DNA from: Alphaproteobacteria bacterium | Lineage (GTDB): Bacteria > Pseudomonadota > Alphaproteobacteria > SHVP01 | DNA: 64,000 bases | Assembly: GCA_016869765.1 (NCBI GenBank) | Contig: VGES01000006.1 | Location: 40,719-104,718, forward strand | Reading direction: 5' to 3' | Part shown: positions 34,404 to 43,468 of the stretch, piece after piece | Position numbering within the stretch: position 1 is the stretch's first letter | How the letters are laid out: every line of letters begins with the position of its first letter | Program-made: the position numbers and the translations under genes | Notes under the pieces: model-generated | What the model was told of the DNA's origin: nothing | Databases searched by the model: none | The model's input: the letters and a program-made list of their open reading frames with translations, nothing else

Positions 34404-35432
34404 TCAGCGGGAGCCCAGGAGCGTTCCGAAGAAGGCGGCGTCCGACCACGGCGGTCCGGCGCCGCCGCGCTGGCGAAGAGGGGCGTCGATCTGAGGCGTG
34501 AACGCGGCCTGACGAACGATGGTGAGGCCAAGCGAGGGCACCACGTAGAGCCGCTGATCGCCGGCGCCCGCCGCCGTGACGAGGTCCTTGGGGACACCGC
34601 CGCGTCGACCGATATCGACGGTCTCGGAAACGATATCGCGATCACGTTCAGGCGCGGGCAGCCACCAGGTGAGGCCGTAGCCTGGATTCGCCGTGGTCCC
34701 GACGAATTGCTCGCGAAATGCCATCGGGTCGACCAGTGCCCGGCCATTGTTAACGCCCCCCAGGCGCACCAACTCACCGAATTTGGCCCAATCGCGCGCA
34801 GACATTGCGGCTCCCTGCGGGAGGAGGAGGTCCCCGGTCGTCGTGCGACGCCAGCGGGTTGGAGTGAGCCCGATCGGGTCCAGGATCCGACGTTTGAGAT
34901 AGGTGAAGATGTCCGGCGGTTGGCTGGTCGCCGCCAACTTTCGCGTCATCACTTCGCCGAACAGTTGGTAGGGGGACGCACCGTACTGAAAGCGCGTTCC
35001 TGGATTGGACGCAAATGGGAGCCAGACCGAATCGGCGTAGGACGGGGCAACCGCGATCCGCGTCTGGATTCCCGAGGTCAGGCTCAGGAGTTGGCGGATC
35101 GTGGCGCTCGACCGACGATCGTCGATCCACTCGACGATGGTCTTGGCGATCGGCTCATCCAGCGTGAGTAGACCGTCCTGGACCGCGGCCGCCGCCAACA
35201 TGCCGGAGAAGCTCTTGGTTCCCGACCAAAGTTCGATCCCGGTCTCGGCGTTCGCGCCACGCGCATAGGCTTCGCACGCCACCTGCCCGTCGCGCAGGAC
35301 GAGGAGTGCCGACCCATTCCGATCCTCGTGAAACCGAATGGCAGCGCGACAGCCGGCGTCATCCTGGGTCTGGGCGACGATCGGCGTCATGGTCGCGAAT
35401 ACGACGGCAGCGGAAATGAGCAAGCGGTTCAT
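34404..35432 (-). CDS. Secreted serine hydrolase, class C beta-lactamase fold
   Basis: A 342-residue protein with a signal peptide ending near residue 20 (VVFATMTPIVA before QTQDD). The active-site serine is S70 in LWSGTKSFSG (SxxK, K73), with YGASPYQ after it as the tyrosine motif; a third motif, TAAGAGDQRLYV, lies near the end. Such proteins are esterases, D-aminopeptidases or penicillin-binding proteins; there is no sign of true beta-lactamase activity. It is divergent from nothing close: a palindrome-rich gap lies upstream. Confidence 0.85.
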   Translation of the reverse strand: MNRLLISAAVVFATMTPIVAQTQDDAGCRAAIRFHEDRNGSALLVLRDGQVACEAYARGANAETGIELWSGTKSFSGMLAAAAVQDGLLTLDEPIAKTIVEWIDDRRSSATIRQLLSLTSGIQTRIAVAPSYADSVWLPFASNPGTRFQYGASPYQLFGEVMTRKLAATSQPPDIFTYLKRRILDPIGLTPTRWRRTTTGDLLLPQGAAMSARDWAKFGELVRLGGVNNGRALVDPMAFREQFVGTTANPGYGLTWWLPAPERDRDIVSETVDIGRRGGVPKDLVTAAGAGDQRLYVVPSLGLTIVRQAAFTPQIDAPLRQRGGAGPPWSDAAFFGTLLGSR

Positions 35433-35493
35433 GGTGGTGTTGGTAGCACGACCCAGGCGTACGCTATCCGTCGATTCGATCGGCCAAGAGAAA

Positions 35494-35517
35494 GGACCGG
35501 GAGATGTCTCCCGGTCC
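35494..35517. repeat. Perfect inverted repeat, 11-bp arms
   Basis: GGACCGGGAGA-TG-TCTCCCGGTCC can form a very stable hairpin with a two-base turn. It has no T-run, so it is not a classical terminator; it might be a processing site or part of a small RNA. Confidence 0.55.
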
Positions 35518-35869
35518 CTGTCCAGTTACCCAACCGATAAAGAGAGACTACGCGTACAAATTGACGTGTGAGGACAGTACCCGCTTGGCCGGTAGGCGGT
35601 TGCGGGTCGGCCTCGGGCGGTTAGTCCCGGGAAAAAAGAAGCCAATCAGAAGTTCGATCACGGCACGGATTGCACCGACCAAGCGCCCGGCATCGACGCG
35701 CTCGACGGAGACCTGCCCGATCTGGACACGCGCTGGACTCGGACGACTGACCGAAACCATGGTCGCGGCACCGAACCCGGAACGGGAATGGGGGGCGACC
35801 GCCGCCCGGCGGTCCTGCCTTGCATCTTGCAAGGTGGCGCCGGGCGAACGGTCGATGCTCGGGGAGGGA

Positions 35870-35890
35870 GAGAGCATGACCCATGCTCTC
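35870..35890 (-). terminator. Hairpin after the molybdopterin oxidoreductase gene
   Basis: GAGAGCATG-GGT-CATGCTCTC (minus strand), a perfect 9-bp stem with a three-base loop, begins 27 bases after the stop at 35917. Only a C-rich tract follows, so termination would need help or be partial. Confidence 0.4.
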
Positions 35891-35916
35891 ATCCGGTGGT
35901 TAATGCCCGATTAACG

Positions 35917-38265
35917 CTATTTTTCCGCAGAATTCCGAGGCTTGCGCGTGCGGCTGATGATCGGTGGCGGGGCAAAGGCGGTGACGGGCGGCGCGTTGCC
36001 GCGAAACTTCTCGATCTCGACCAGGCAGGACTGTGCGCTCGGCCCCTGAGCGAGCTTCGACGTTCCCCGGTCCTGGGTGAGGACGTTGGCGTTGCCGTGC
36101 GCATCGAGCACACCGGGTTTGCCCGGCTCGATCGGGTCGTACCACGCCCCGGTGTTGAACATGAGGACCTGACGCCGGACCGATGTCGTGATCACGGCGC
36201 CCGCGAGGCACGCACCACGATCGTTGAAGATCCGGACGATGTCGCCGTCTTCGATGCCACGGGCAGCGGCATCCTCGGGATGCAGCCACACCGGCTCGCG
36301 ACCCTGGATCTTGCTCGCCTGGGCGTAGGCCCCGTTGTCGTATTGACTGTGAAGGCGGGTCTTGGGTTGGTTCGAGATCATGTGGAGCGGGAACTTCCGC
36401 GCCAGGGAGCTTCCCAGCCACTCGCGCGGTTCCATCCAGGCCGGGTGGCCGGGGCAGTTGTCGTAGGCGAAGCTCGCGATCTTCTCCGAGAAAATCTCGA
36501 TCTTGCCCGAAGGCGTTCGGAGGCGGTTCTTCTCCGGGTCGCGGCGGAAGTCTTCGAACAGCGTCACGCGACGCTCGGCGACCGGGAGCGCGAGTTCATC
36601 ACCACTCCAGAACGTGTCGAAGTCGGGGACGTCCATCGACTGTTGCGCCGCCTGCTGTCGGAACTGATTGTAGAGGTAACGCAACCACTCCTCTTCCGTG
36701 CGGTTCTCGCCGAACGCGTCCGCGACACCGAAGCGCTCCGCAAGCCCGCCGAATATCTCGAAATCACTCTTCGATTCGCCCACCGGGTCGATCGCCCGCT
36801 TCATGGGCGTCAGGAAACCATCGGCGTTGCCCGAGCCGATGTCGTTGCGTTCGAGCGCGGTGTTGGCGGGAAACACGATGTCGGCGTGGCGCGCGATCGG
36901 ATTCCACCACGGCTCGTTGACGATGACCGTATCGGGTTTCTTCCAGGCTGCTACGAGGCGGTTGAGATCCTGGTGATGATGGAAAGGATTGCCACCGACC
37001 CAGTAGATCATTTTGATGTCGGGGAACGTCACCCGCTGCCCGTCGTAGTCGATCGTCGTTCCGGGGTTGAGCAACATGTCGGTGACGCGCGACGAGGGGA
37101 TGAACAGGTTGATCGGGCTGTGCCCCGGGTTGAGCGCGGGACCCGCGATCTTGGGCTCCGGGCTGCCGACGTTGTTGACGGCGCCGTAGCCGAAGCCAAA
37201 GCCGCCGCCGGGGAGTCCGACCTGCCCGAGAACCGCTGCCAGCGTGGGCAGCATCCAGAACGGCTGTTCCCCGTGTTCGGCGCGTTGCAACGACCAAGCG
37301 GCCGTGATCAACGTCCGGGTGTTGCTCATGCGTAGGGCCAACTCGCGGATCGCCTCGGGGTCGAGTCCGGTGATCGCCCCGGCCCAGGCGGCCGATTTCG
37401 CCACGCCGTCGGTTTCGCCCATCAGGTAGCTGTGGAAGCGATCCCACCCCGTCGTGTAGCGGTCGAGAAACGCCCGATCGTGCTTCTGCTCGACGACCAG
37501 CGTGTGCGCCAGACCCATCATCAGGGCCGTATCGGTGTTGGGTCGCGGCGCAATCCATTCGGCATCGAGAAACTCGGCCGCGTCGTCTCGAACCGGTCCG
37601 ATGTTGATGAATTCCACGCCCGCGGCCCGGCACCTCTTGAGCCACTCTTTCGTCGAATGACGGGCCATGCCGCCGCCGTCGACCTGGGCATTCTTGAGCG
37701 GCACGCCGCCGAACATGACGAACATCCGTGTGTGCTCGGCGATCACCGGCCACGTCGTCGTGTCCTGGTAGATCTGCCCCCAAGGCCCGATCGTCCGCGG
37801 CACGATGACCTCGGCGGCGGCCAACGAATAGGAGTTCACCGATTTGACGTTGCCGCCGATGAGGTTGAAGAACTTCCGCATCTGGGTTTGCGCGTGGTGG
37901 AACTTGCCAGCGCTCGCCCAGCCGTAGCTGCCGGCATAAATCGCCTGATTGCCGTAGGCGGCCTTGATACGCTTGATCTCCGCGGTGGCCAGGTCCCAGG
38001 CGCGCTCCCAGGACACCGGGACAAATGGTTCGCCGCCCCGACCCAGCCGTGCCGCCTCGGGTCCGCGATCGAGCCAACCCGCCCGAATCATCGGCTGTTT
38101 GATTCTCAAATCGTCCTGGACGGCTCGCGCCATACCGGGCCCGATGGGCGAAGGATCAGGATCGCGCGTCGTTGGCCTCAGGGCGACCAGCTTGCCGTCG
38201 TGGACCTCGGCCTCGTAGTGGCCCCAATGGGTGGCAGTCTTGAATCGTGTCGTGACGGGCGGCAT
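35917..38265 (-). CDS. Molybdopterin (bis-MGD) oxidoreductase, biotin sulfoxide/TMAO reductase-like
   Basis: A 782-residue catalytic subunit of the DMSO-reductase family. It has no N-terminal iron-sulfur cysteines and no Tat signal, so it is cytosolic like BisC. The active-site serine region is YAGSYGWASAGKFHHAQTQMRKF; the cofactor-binding stretches SYSLAAAEVIVPRTIG, FVMFGGVPLKNAQVDGGG, IYWVGGNPFHHHQDLNRL, and PLHMISNQPKTRLHSQYDN are present, ending in GREPVWLHPEDAAARGI. The substrate is likely an S- or N-oxide, perhaps methionine sulfoxide or biotin sulfoxide. It is a single gene with a palindromic 3' region. Confidence 0.9.
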   Translation of the reverse strand: MPPVTTRFKTATHWGHYEAEVHDGKLVALRPTTRDPDPSPIGPGMARAVQDDLRIKQPMIRAGWLDRGPEAARLGRGGEPFVPVSWERAWDLATAEIKRIKAAYGNQAIYAGSYGWASAGKFHHAQTQMRKFFNLIGGNVKSVNSYSLAAAEVIVPRTIGPWGQIYQDTTTWPVIAEHTRMFVMFGGVPLKNAQVDGGGMARHSTKEWLKRCRAAGVEFINIGPVRDDAAEFLDAEWIAPRPNTDTALMMGLAHTLVVEQKHDRAFLDRYTTGWDRFHSYLMGETDGVAKSAAWAGAITGLDPEAIRELALRMSNTRTLITAAWSLQRAEHGEQPFWMLPTLAAVLGQVGLPGGGFGFGYGAVNNVGSPEPKIAGPALNPGHSPINLFIPSSRVTDMLLNPGTTIDYDGQRVTFPDIKMIYWVGGNPFHHHQDLNRLVAAWKKPDTVIVNEPWWNPIARHADIVFPANTALERNDIGSGNADGFLTPMKRAIDPVGESKSDFEIFGGLAERFGVADAFGENRTEEEWLRYLYNQFRQQAAQQSMDVPDFDTFWSGDELALPVAERRVTLFEDFRRDPEKNRLRTPSGKIEIFSEKIASFAYDNCPGHPAWMEPREWLGSSLARKFPLHMISNQPKTRLHSQYDNGAYAQASKIQGREPVWLHPEDAAARGIEDGDIVRIFNDRGACLAGAVITTSVRRQVLMFNTGAWYDPIEPGKPGVLDAHGNANVLTQDRGTSKLAQGPSAQSCLVEIEKFRGNAPPVTAFAPPPIISRTRKPRNSAEK

Positions 38266-38466
38266 GCGACCTCGGCCAGGTTCTAGGGGCTTCGCTCGCG
38301 CGATCCTATCCCAGAGGCGATTTCGCGGCGAGAGAGCGCAGACGCGCCACCGACCCTACCGCAGAACCACCCGGGTGCGCGCCGAAATGGACGTCCGAGC
38401 GGCGGTGAAAAGCGGCCCGACCCGTCCATAAGCAGGGCATCGAACATCACTGTGGGTTGGCAAGCC

Positions 38467-38808
38467 ATGAGAATTCTCGATACCCTCGAATTCGCGCGAC
38501 GGCTCCAGGAAGCCGGCATCACGCGGGAGCATGCCGAGGCGCATGCCACAGTCATGACGGAAATGATCCTCGTCGAAGTGGCGACCAAGCCCGACATCGA
38601 GCAAGCGACGGCAACTCTTCGAGCCGAGTTGAAGGCGGTCGAACGGGACCTCAGGACGGAAATCGCCTCATTGCGTCAGGAGTTGAGCCGACTGGCAAGC
38701 GACATCGGCACTCGGCTTGACCGGATGCAGGACAAGTTGACGATCCGGATGGGTGCGATGCTGTTGGCGGGAATCGCGGCGCTGGCGACCTTGCAGAAGC
38801 TCCTCTAG
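38467..38808 (+). CDS. DUF1640-type coiled-coil membrane protein
   Basis: A 113-residue protein: TLEFARRLQEAGITREHAEAHATVMTEMI, a long coiled coil (ATLRAELKAVERDLRTEIASLRQELSRLASDI) and a C-terminal membrane helix (IRMGAMLLAGIAALATLQKLL). This is the DUF1640/CCDC90 layout, anchored in the inner membrane by its tail. Function in bacteria unknown. The ATG at 38467 is preferred over a GTG at 38452. Confidence 0.8.
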   Translation: MRILDTLEFARRLQEAGITREHAEAHATVMTEMILVEVATKPDIEQATATLRAELKAVERDLRTEIASLRQELSRLASDIGTRLDRMQDKLTIRMGAMLLAGIAALATLQKLL

Positions 38809-38830
38809 GCCACGCGGATCGCCCGATCGC

Positions 38831-40006
38831 TCAGACGTACTTGGCTTGCGGATCGAGTCCGAACGCGGCGCGCCCGTAGGGGATGGCGTTGACCTCCCAG
38901 CTCATGAGACCGTGCGAGGCAAGGGCGTTGATGTCGCGCGAGGCGAGTTGGATCGGGTGATCGGCCTGTTGACCGGTAACCCCGAGGGCCATGACGAGGC
39001 GATCGACGGCGCGACGACAGAGGTGCGCGGCAAAGGCCACATCGCGCTTGTAGCGCAGGCGACTGGCCGGGGCGATCGTATCCCCGATCCCGGCGAGCCG
39101 GTTCACCTCGGCAAGATCGCTGGCGATCAACAGCCTGGCGCACTCGACCTCGACCGCGGATTCCGCGACCTTCAGTTGCAGGGTGGACTGCTCGGCCAGC
39201 TTTGCGTCCGCCAGGATCTGCGTCCGGCCGCGGACCAACTCGGCGTAGGTGTCGATCGCGGCCTGCGCGACGCCGGTGACCGGACCGACCACCGTAAAGC
39301 ACCCCACCCCCATCATCGGCAGGCGATAAATGGGCGACGGATTGACGGCACTGCCGGGGGTCGCGCCGCCGGCGGCAGCCGAAAACCCGAGCTCCCGATG
39401 GCCCGGAATAAAGGCATCGCGAATCCGGACGTCGTGGGTTCCGGTGCCGCGTAGGCCGCTGGCGTTCCACGTGTCGAGAATCTCGAAGTCGGCCTTCGGC
39501 ACGATGACGGTGGTGTTCTCGGGCTTGGGCCCGCCGCGATCGATCGGGGCGAGGACGATGATCCAATCCGCGGCGTGAATGCCGCTCGCGAAATGCCAGG
39601 TTCCGGAGAGTCGGAAACCATTACGCTCGGCAACGGCGCGGGCACCACTGTTTGCGTAAGCCGAGGCGACGATGGCCCCGTTGTCCCGGCCCCAAACATC
39701 GTCCTGGGCTTCGGCGGGAAACATTCCGACGACCCAGTGATGGCTTGCCACGACCGACTGAACCCAGGCGGAAGAGGCGCAGCCGCGTGCCAACTCGGCG
39801 GCAATCGCAACGTTGGATCCGAACTCGAGTTCGTAGCCGCCCGCGCGCTTGGGCTGCATGCAGCGAAACAGACCGGCGTCCTTGAAGGCGGCGACGGTCG
39901 TCGGCGGGATGTGTCGCAGGGCCTGGGTTTCGGGCGCACGGGTGCGCAACGTCGGTACGAGTTCGCGCGCCCGGGAAACGAGCTCAGCGGTGGTGATGGT
40001 CGTCAT
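38831..40006 (-). CDS. Acyl-CoA dehydrogenase-family flavin monooxygenase-like protein
   Basis: A 391-residue protein with an acyl-CoA dehydrogenase fold: ALRHIPPTTVAAFKDAGLFRCMQPKRAGGYELEFGSNVAIAAELARGCASSAWV, then GTWHFASGIHAADWIIV (flavin-binding centre) and helices to the end. The group-D monooxygenases (HsaA/HpaB-like; two-component) share this start, LFR..QP..GG. Members hydroxylate aromatic compounds with FMNH2 supplied by a reductase. The substrate is unknown. It sits just past a terminator of the upstream binding-protein gene. Confidence 0.82.
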   Translation of the reverse strand: MTTITTAELVSRARELVPTLRTRAPETQALRHIPPTTVAAFKDAGLFRCMQPKRAGGYELEFGSNVAIAAELARGCASSAWVQSVVASHHWVVGMFPAEAQDDVWGRDNGAIVASAYANSGARAVAERNGFRLSGTWHFASGIHAADWIIVLAPIDRGGPKPENTTVIVPKADFEILDTWNASGLRGTGTHDVRIRDAFIPGHRELGFSAAAGGATPGSAVNPSPIYRLPMMGVGCFTVVGPVTGVAQAAIDTYAELVRGRTQILADAKLAEQSTLQLKVAESAVEVECARLLIASDLAEVNRLAGIGDTIAPASRLRYKRDVAFAAHLCRRAVDRLVMALGVTGQQADHPIQLASRDINALASHGLMSWEVNAIPYGRAAFGLDPQAKYV

Positions 40007-40015
40007 AGGAGAATC

Positions 40016-40049
40016 AAAAAAAGGGTGGAGCCCAAGGAGGGCTCCACCC
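40016..40049 (-). terminator. Rho-independent terminator of the binding-protein gene
   Basis: On the minus strand an 11-bp perfect stem (GGGTGGAGCCC/GGGCTCCACCC) with a five-base loop is followed by seven T (40016-40022 read as A on the plus strand). It starts nine bases after the stop at 40058, giving a strong signal. Confidence 0.9.
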
Positions 40050-40057
40050 GTCGCACG

Positions 40058-41608
40058 CTACTTCTGAATCCGCAACTCGGTGTAGTTGATGTGCAAGTTC
40101 ACCTGCTTGAAGTTGGTCAACTTGGCGGCGTGGCCCATGTTCTCGGTGCCGGCCACCAAGAAGATGATCGGCGCCTGGGCTGCGTTCTTGGCCAACAGCT
40201 CCTTCAGGATCCCCTCACGCTTAGCGGCATCCATCTCCTGAGCCTGGGCGTTGACGAGCGGCATTTCGTCCTGGCTGCAGTAGTAGGGGCCGCCCGGCTT
40301 GATGCACGAGGTGAAGGAATTGAAGGACCGGCCGGCGTCGAGTTGGCCCGTCAAGTCGTGACCGAAACCGAAAGCGTCCCAGCCCCAGGTGCCGTTGAGC
40401 CATGCGCTGAGCCAATCCGGGAACTGCTGCGAGATCAGCTTGGCCCGCACGCCGACGGCGTTCAGGTCTTGCACGGCCGATTCATAGACCAGCTTGAACG
40501 TGGCGTCGGTCGTGATCGCCCGAATCTCCATGTCGAAGCCATTGGGAAAACCGGCCTCGGCCAACAGCTGCTTGGCCCGGGCCGGGTTGTACTCATAGGG
40601 CTTGATGTCGCGGTTGAACCCGAAGGCCTGAGGCACCGCTGCCTGCGATGCGACCGACGCTGCGCCGCGGTAGATGTTGTCGACGATCGTCTGCTTGTTG
40701 ACGGCGTGGTTCAACGCTTGACGGACGCGCAAATCCTTCATCGGCCCAGTGGTCGGAACCGCGTCGCATTTGCCATCGGCGCAGGGCTTGCGCATGGAGA
40801 CGAGCGAGATGCCGACAGTACGGGTCGAAGGGGTTTGGAAAACTTTGTGCCCAGCGCGCTTCAGCTGATCGACCGAGTCGAGGTTGAGCGCGGTGTCGAC
40901 GTCGATCTGACCCGACAGCAGGGCCTGCGCCCGCGCCGCACCTTCCCCGATGTCGTAGAACTCGAGTTGCCTGACGTCAGCCCGGCTCTGAAACGACGTT
41001 TCGTTGGCCACGAGCACGACCTTGCCCGGTGCCCAGCTTTGCACCTTGTAGGCGGCCGTGCCCACGGGGTTCTCCGAGATGCCCTTCACGCCGCCATCGG
41101 CGAACGCCTTGGGCGCCGGAATTCGCAAGCCGCCGATCACACGGGGCACGATCGGGAACGGTCCCTTGGTCTTGAGAATGATGGTCGAGGCATCTTTGGC
41201 AGTCATCGATTCGATGAACGGCGTGATGTCTCGACCGGCGACGAGCTGGCGGCCCTCGTCGGTCAGGAGAAACCTATAGGACGCTTCCACCGCGGAGGCA
41301 TCGAAGGTCTCGCCATTGGAGAACTTTGCGCCCGATCGGACCTTAATTTCCCATGTCGTCGGATCGACGACCTTCCACTCCGTGGCGAGATCGGGCCCCG
41401 ATGAGAAATCGTCGCGGATCTTGGTCATCTGATTGTAGATGGCCGACAGAACGAAGACGTGGGGAACGCCGGGATCGACGTAGGGGCTGCCGCGGCCCGG
41501 CGGGAACTCGCGAACACCCAACTTCAGTGTCTCGGCGGCTTCGGCGACACTCGCGACCCCGAGGAGTGCGACAGCGGCGACCCCCTGGAGCCAGAACGTT
41601 CGACGCAT
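40058..41608 (-). CDS. ABC transporter substrate-binding protein, family 5 (oligopeptide/nickel type)
   Basis: A 516-residue secreted binding protein. The signal peptide is MRRTFWLQGVAAVALLGVASVAEA before AETLKLG. The SBP_bac_5 hallmarks follow: FVLSAIYNQMTKI, PDLATEWKVVDPTTWEIKVRSGAKFSNGETFDASAVEASYRFL (with the FSNGETFDA loop) and LRVRQALNHAVNKQTIVDNIYRG. The ATG at 41608 has a good ribosome site (GGAGGATCGATC). No permease or ATPase genes lie beside it, so it is an orphan component. It is divergent from the cupin-like pair. Confidence 0.88.
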   Translation of the reverse strand: MRRTFWLQGVAAVALLGVASVAEAAETLKLGVREFPPGRGSPYVDPGVPHVFVLSAIYNQMTKIRDDFSSGPDLATEWKVVDPTTWEIKVRSGAKFSNGETFDASAVEASYRFLLTDEGRQLVAGRDITPFIESMTAKDASTIILKTKGPFPIVPRVIGGLRIPAPKAFADGGVKGISENPVGTAAYKVQSWAPGKVVLVANETSFQSRADVRQLEFYDIGEGAARAQALLSGQIDVDTALNLDSVDQLKRAGHKVFQTPSTRTVGISLVSMRKPCADGKCDAVPTTGPMKDLRVRQALNHAVNKQTIVDNIYRGAASVASQAAVPQAFGFNRDIKPYEYNPARAKQLLAEAGFPNGFDMEIRAITTDATFKLVYESAVQDLNAVGVRAKLISQQFPDWLSAWLNGTWGWDAFGFGHDLTGQLDAGRSFNSFTSCIKPGGPYYCSQDEMPLVNAQAQEMDAAKREGILKELLAKNAAQAPIIFLVAGTENMGHAAKLTNFKQVNLHINYTELRIQK

Positions 41609-41766
41609 GATCGATCCTCCTGATCTTTTCTGGAAAAAGCGCCCTCGCGCGCCCACGACCGGGACGCAGCGAACACCACCCATTTCGGCTGATCAACCGG
41701 AATCTTCGCGCGGTGGCGCCTGGACTCGGGTGTTGCGCGCCGCCATGCTTTGTGTGGGGAGATGAA

Positions 41767-42594
41767 ATGCCCGCCCATCGGGTCGTCGCGACGTCGCAGG
41801 TGCCCTGGCGCGAAGAGCCGAACATCGCCGGCTTTCGCTCCAAGACGTTGTTTGTCGATTCGCCGTCGGGTGCGTCGGCCAATCTCTATTGGGTGCCACC
41901 GGACCATGGCGTCCAGGTGATGTTCCGCCGCCCGACCCGGCATTTCCACCGCACTGTGGTCGAACGGAGCTTCGCGCTTGGAGGCGATTATCCGCACTGG
42001 GAGTTCCGGAACCCCGACGACACCACCGGCGAGTTGATCGTGTTTCGCCGCGGCACGTTCATGGATCGACCGCCGCTCTCCTTGCACGGGCTCCAGCCAG
42101 AACCGCGCTCGCAGGTCGGTGCAACGGTGCTGAACTGGGACACCGGCGGCGGCGTCGGGCTCGACGATCCGCGGGCCAAAGACGAGACCGTCACCGTGCC
42201 GTTTCGCGACTACGAGCGTTACAACATACCGTTCACATCGCCGCGGATTTTTCGCCACGACGAGCAACCCTGGCGCGCCCACCCGAGAGTTTCGGGCTGG
42301 AAAGCCAAGGCACTCGCGCCCCGGCACGGAACCGCAGCCGAGGTGGCGCTGGTTGCGCTTCCCGCCGACGCCGTCTCGAAGCAGGCGGTCCCAGGCACTC
42401 ATGAGCGGCGCTGGTTGTTCGTTGTCTCCGGCTCGCTGCGGGTGGCCATTGCCGATGCCGACGGTGAGCATCGCTACGAACTCACGGAAGAGGACTTTCT
42501 CGAGTGGTTTCAGCCTGCGAAGCTGAGGTTCGACCACGGGACGATCAGCGATGTCGGGGCCGTGGTTCTTTGTATCGGTCACCAGCTCTCCTAG
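41767..42594 (+). CDS. Cupin-like protein (DUF4437-type), tandem copy 1
   Basis: A 275-residue double-stranded beta-helix protein. The metal-binding region HFHRTVVERSFALGGDYPHWEF carries the cupin-like H-x-H, E and H, and a second half repeats the strands with GTHERRWLFVVSGSLRVAI. It likely binds a metal and modifies a small molecule, possibly an epimerase, dioxygenase or sugar-acid enzyme; no reaction can be assigned. The ATG at 41767 follows GGGGAGATGAA. Nine bases lie between it and its paralogue. Confidence 0.75.
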   Translation: MPAHRVVATSQVPWREEPNIAGFRSKTLFVDSPSGASANLYWVPPDHGVQVMFRRPTRHFHRTVVERSFALGGDYPHWEFRNPDDTTGELIVFRRGTFMDRPPLSLHGLQPEPRSQVGATVLNWDTGGGVGLDDPRAKDETVTVPFRDYERYNIPFTSPRIFRHDEQPWRAHPRVSGWKAKALAPRHGTAAEVALVALPADAVSKQAVPGTHERRWLFVVSGSLRVAIADADGEHRYELTEEDFLEWFQPAKLRFDHGTISDVGAVVLCIGHQLS

Positions 42595-42603
42595 GAGACT
42601 GCG

Positions 42604-43431
42604 ATGGAAGCGTTCCGTCACCTCGACACGACCACGATGCCTTGGGCGCCGGAGCCGACGATCAAAGGGATGAAGTCGAAGGTGTTGTTCCGCGATCCGG
42701 AATCTGGCGCCGTCACCATCATTCGTTCCGTTCCGCCAGGCTACGGTGTGGGCGACCAGCCGTTCCGGCACTATCACACCAGCGTCGTCGAGCGATCGTT
42801 CTACTTGGCGGGCGATTTTCCCCATTGGGAGTTCGATGGACCCGAGGACAAGACCGGGGACCTGATCATGTTTCGGCGTGGCCTCTTCATGGATCGGCCA
42901 CCAAACACGATCCATGGCCTGTTTCCGCATCCGAAGTCCGAGATCGGTGGCATGGCGATCTCATGGAACACCGGTGGCGGTGTCGGGGTCGACGATCCGA
43001 ATTACGAAGTCGAATCGATCGACGTGCCCTTCGAGAATCCGGGGCGCTTCAACGTGGCGTTCACCTCGCCGCGCATCTTCATGCACGACACCTTGCCCTG
43101 GAACCCGCATCCACGGGTCAAGGGGTGGAAAATCAAACCCTTGGCACCGCGTCGGGGCGTGGCGCCTGAAGTGGCATTGGTTCACGTCACAGCCGACTGG
43201 CAACCGGCCAGGTCGGGTGCGGTGGTCGAGCCCACCGACGAGCGGCGCTGGATGTTCGTCGTGAGCGGCGGTCTCGACGTCGTCGTATCGCAGGGCGCGC
43301 GACAGGACGCGATCGCGCTCAAGGAGCACGGCTATCTCGAATGGCGGGCGCCCGCGGTGATCGGCTTCGCCGCTGGGGCCGTCTCCGACATCGGGGCCAC
43401 CGTCCTCTGTGTCGGTCACGTGCTGGGGTAA
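42604..43431 (+). CDS. Cupin-like protein (DUF4437-type), tandem copy 2
   Basis: A 275-residue paralogue of copy 1: HYHTSVVERSFYLAGDFPHWEFDGPEDKTGDLIMFRRGLFMDRPPNTIHG has the same H-x-H-x(4)-E layout, and TDERRWMFVVSGGLDVVV starts the second half. Equal length and order indicate an in-tandem duplication. The copies are similar but clearly diverged, so they may act on related substrates or form a heterodimer. Both are divergent from the oligopeptide-type binding protein. Confidence 0.75.
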   Translation: MEAFRHLDTTTMPWAPEPTIKGMKSKVLFRDPESGAVTIIRSVPPGYGVGDQPFRHYHTSVVERSFYLAGDFPHWEFDGPEDKTGDLIMFRRGLFMDRPPNTIHGLFPHPKSEIGGMAISWNTGGGVGVDDPNYEVESIDVPFENPGRFNVAFTSPRIFMHDTLPWNPHPRVKGWKIKPLAPRRGVAPEVALVHVTADWQPARSGAVVEPTDERRWMFVVSGGLDVVVSQGARQDAIALKEHGYLEWRAPAVIGFAAGAVSDIGATVLCVGHVLG

Positions 43432-43468
43432 CGGGCGAGGTCGGTTCGAACGCGGTTCTCGGGCGCCA

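Larger units (their letters stand above)
35433..35916. other. 484-bp intergenic region rich in palindromes
   Basis: No coding stretch is convincing here: the two 100-136-codon open frames show no motif and are GC-biased. Four perfect inverted repeats are present: 35494-35517 (11-bp arms), 35797-35814 (8-bp arms), 35818-35834 (7-bp arms) and 35870-35890 (9-bp arms). The last is 27 bases past the molybdopterin gene stop. Confidence 0.6.

Noticed and set aside
35504..35914. 136-codon plus-strand and 114-codon minus-strand open frames
   Set aside because: No family resemblance, and palindromes interrupt them; treated as non-coding.
36764..38077. Long open frame inside the molybdopterin gene
   Set aside because: Different frame, arginine-rich, no motif; the molybdopterin frame is unambiguous.
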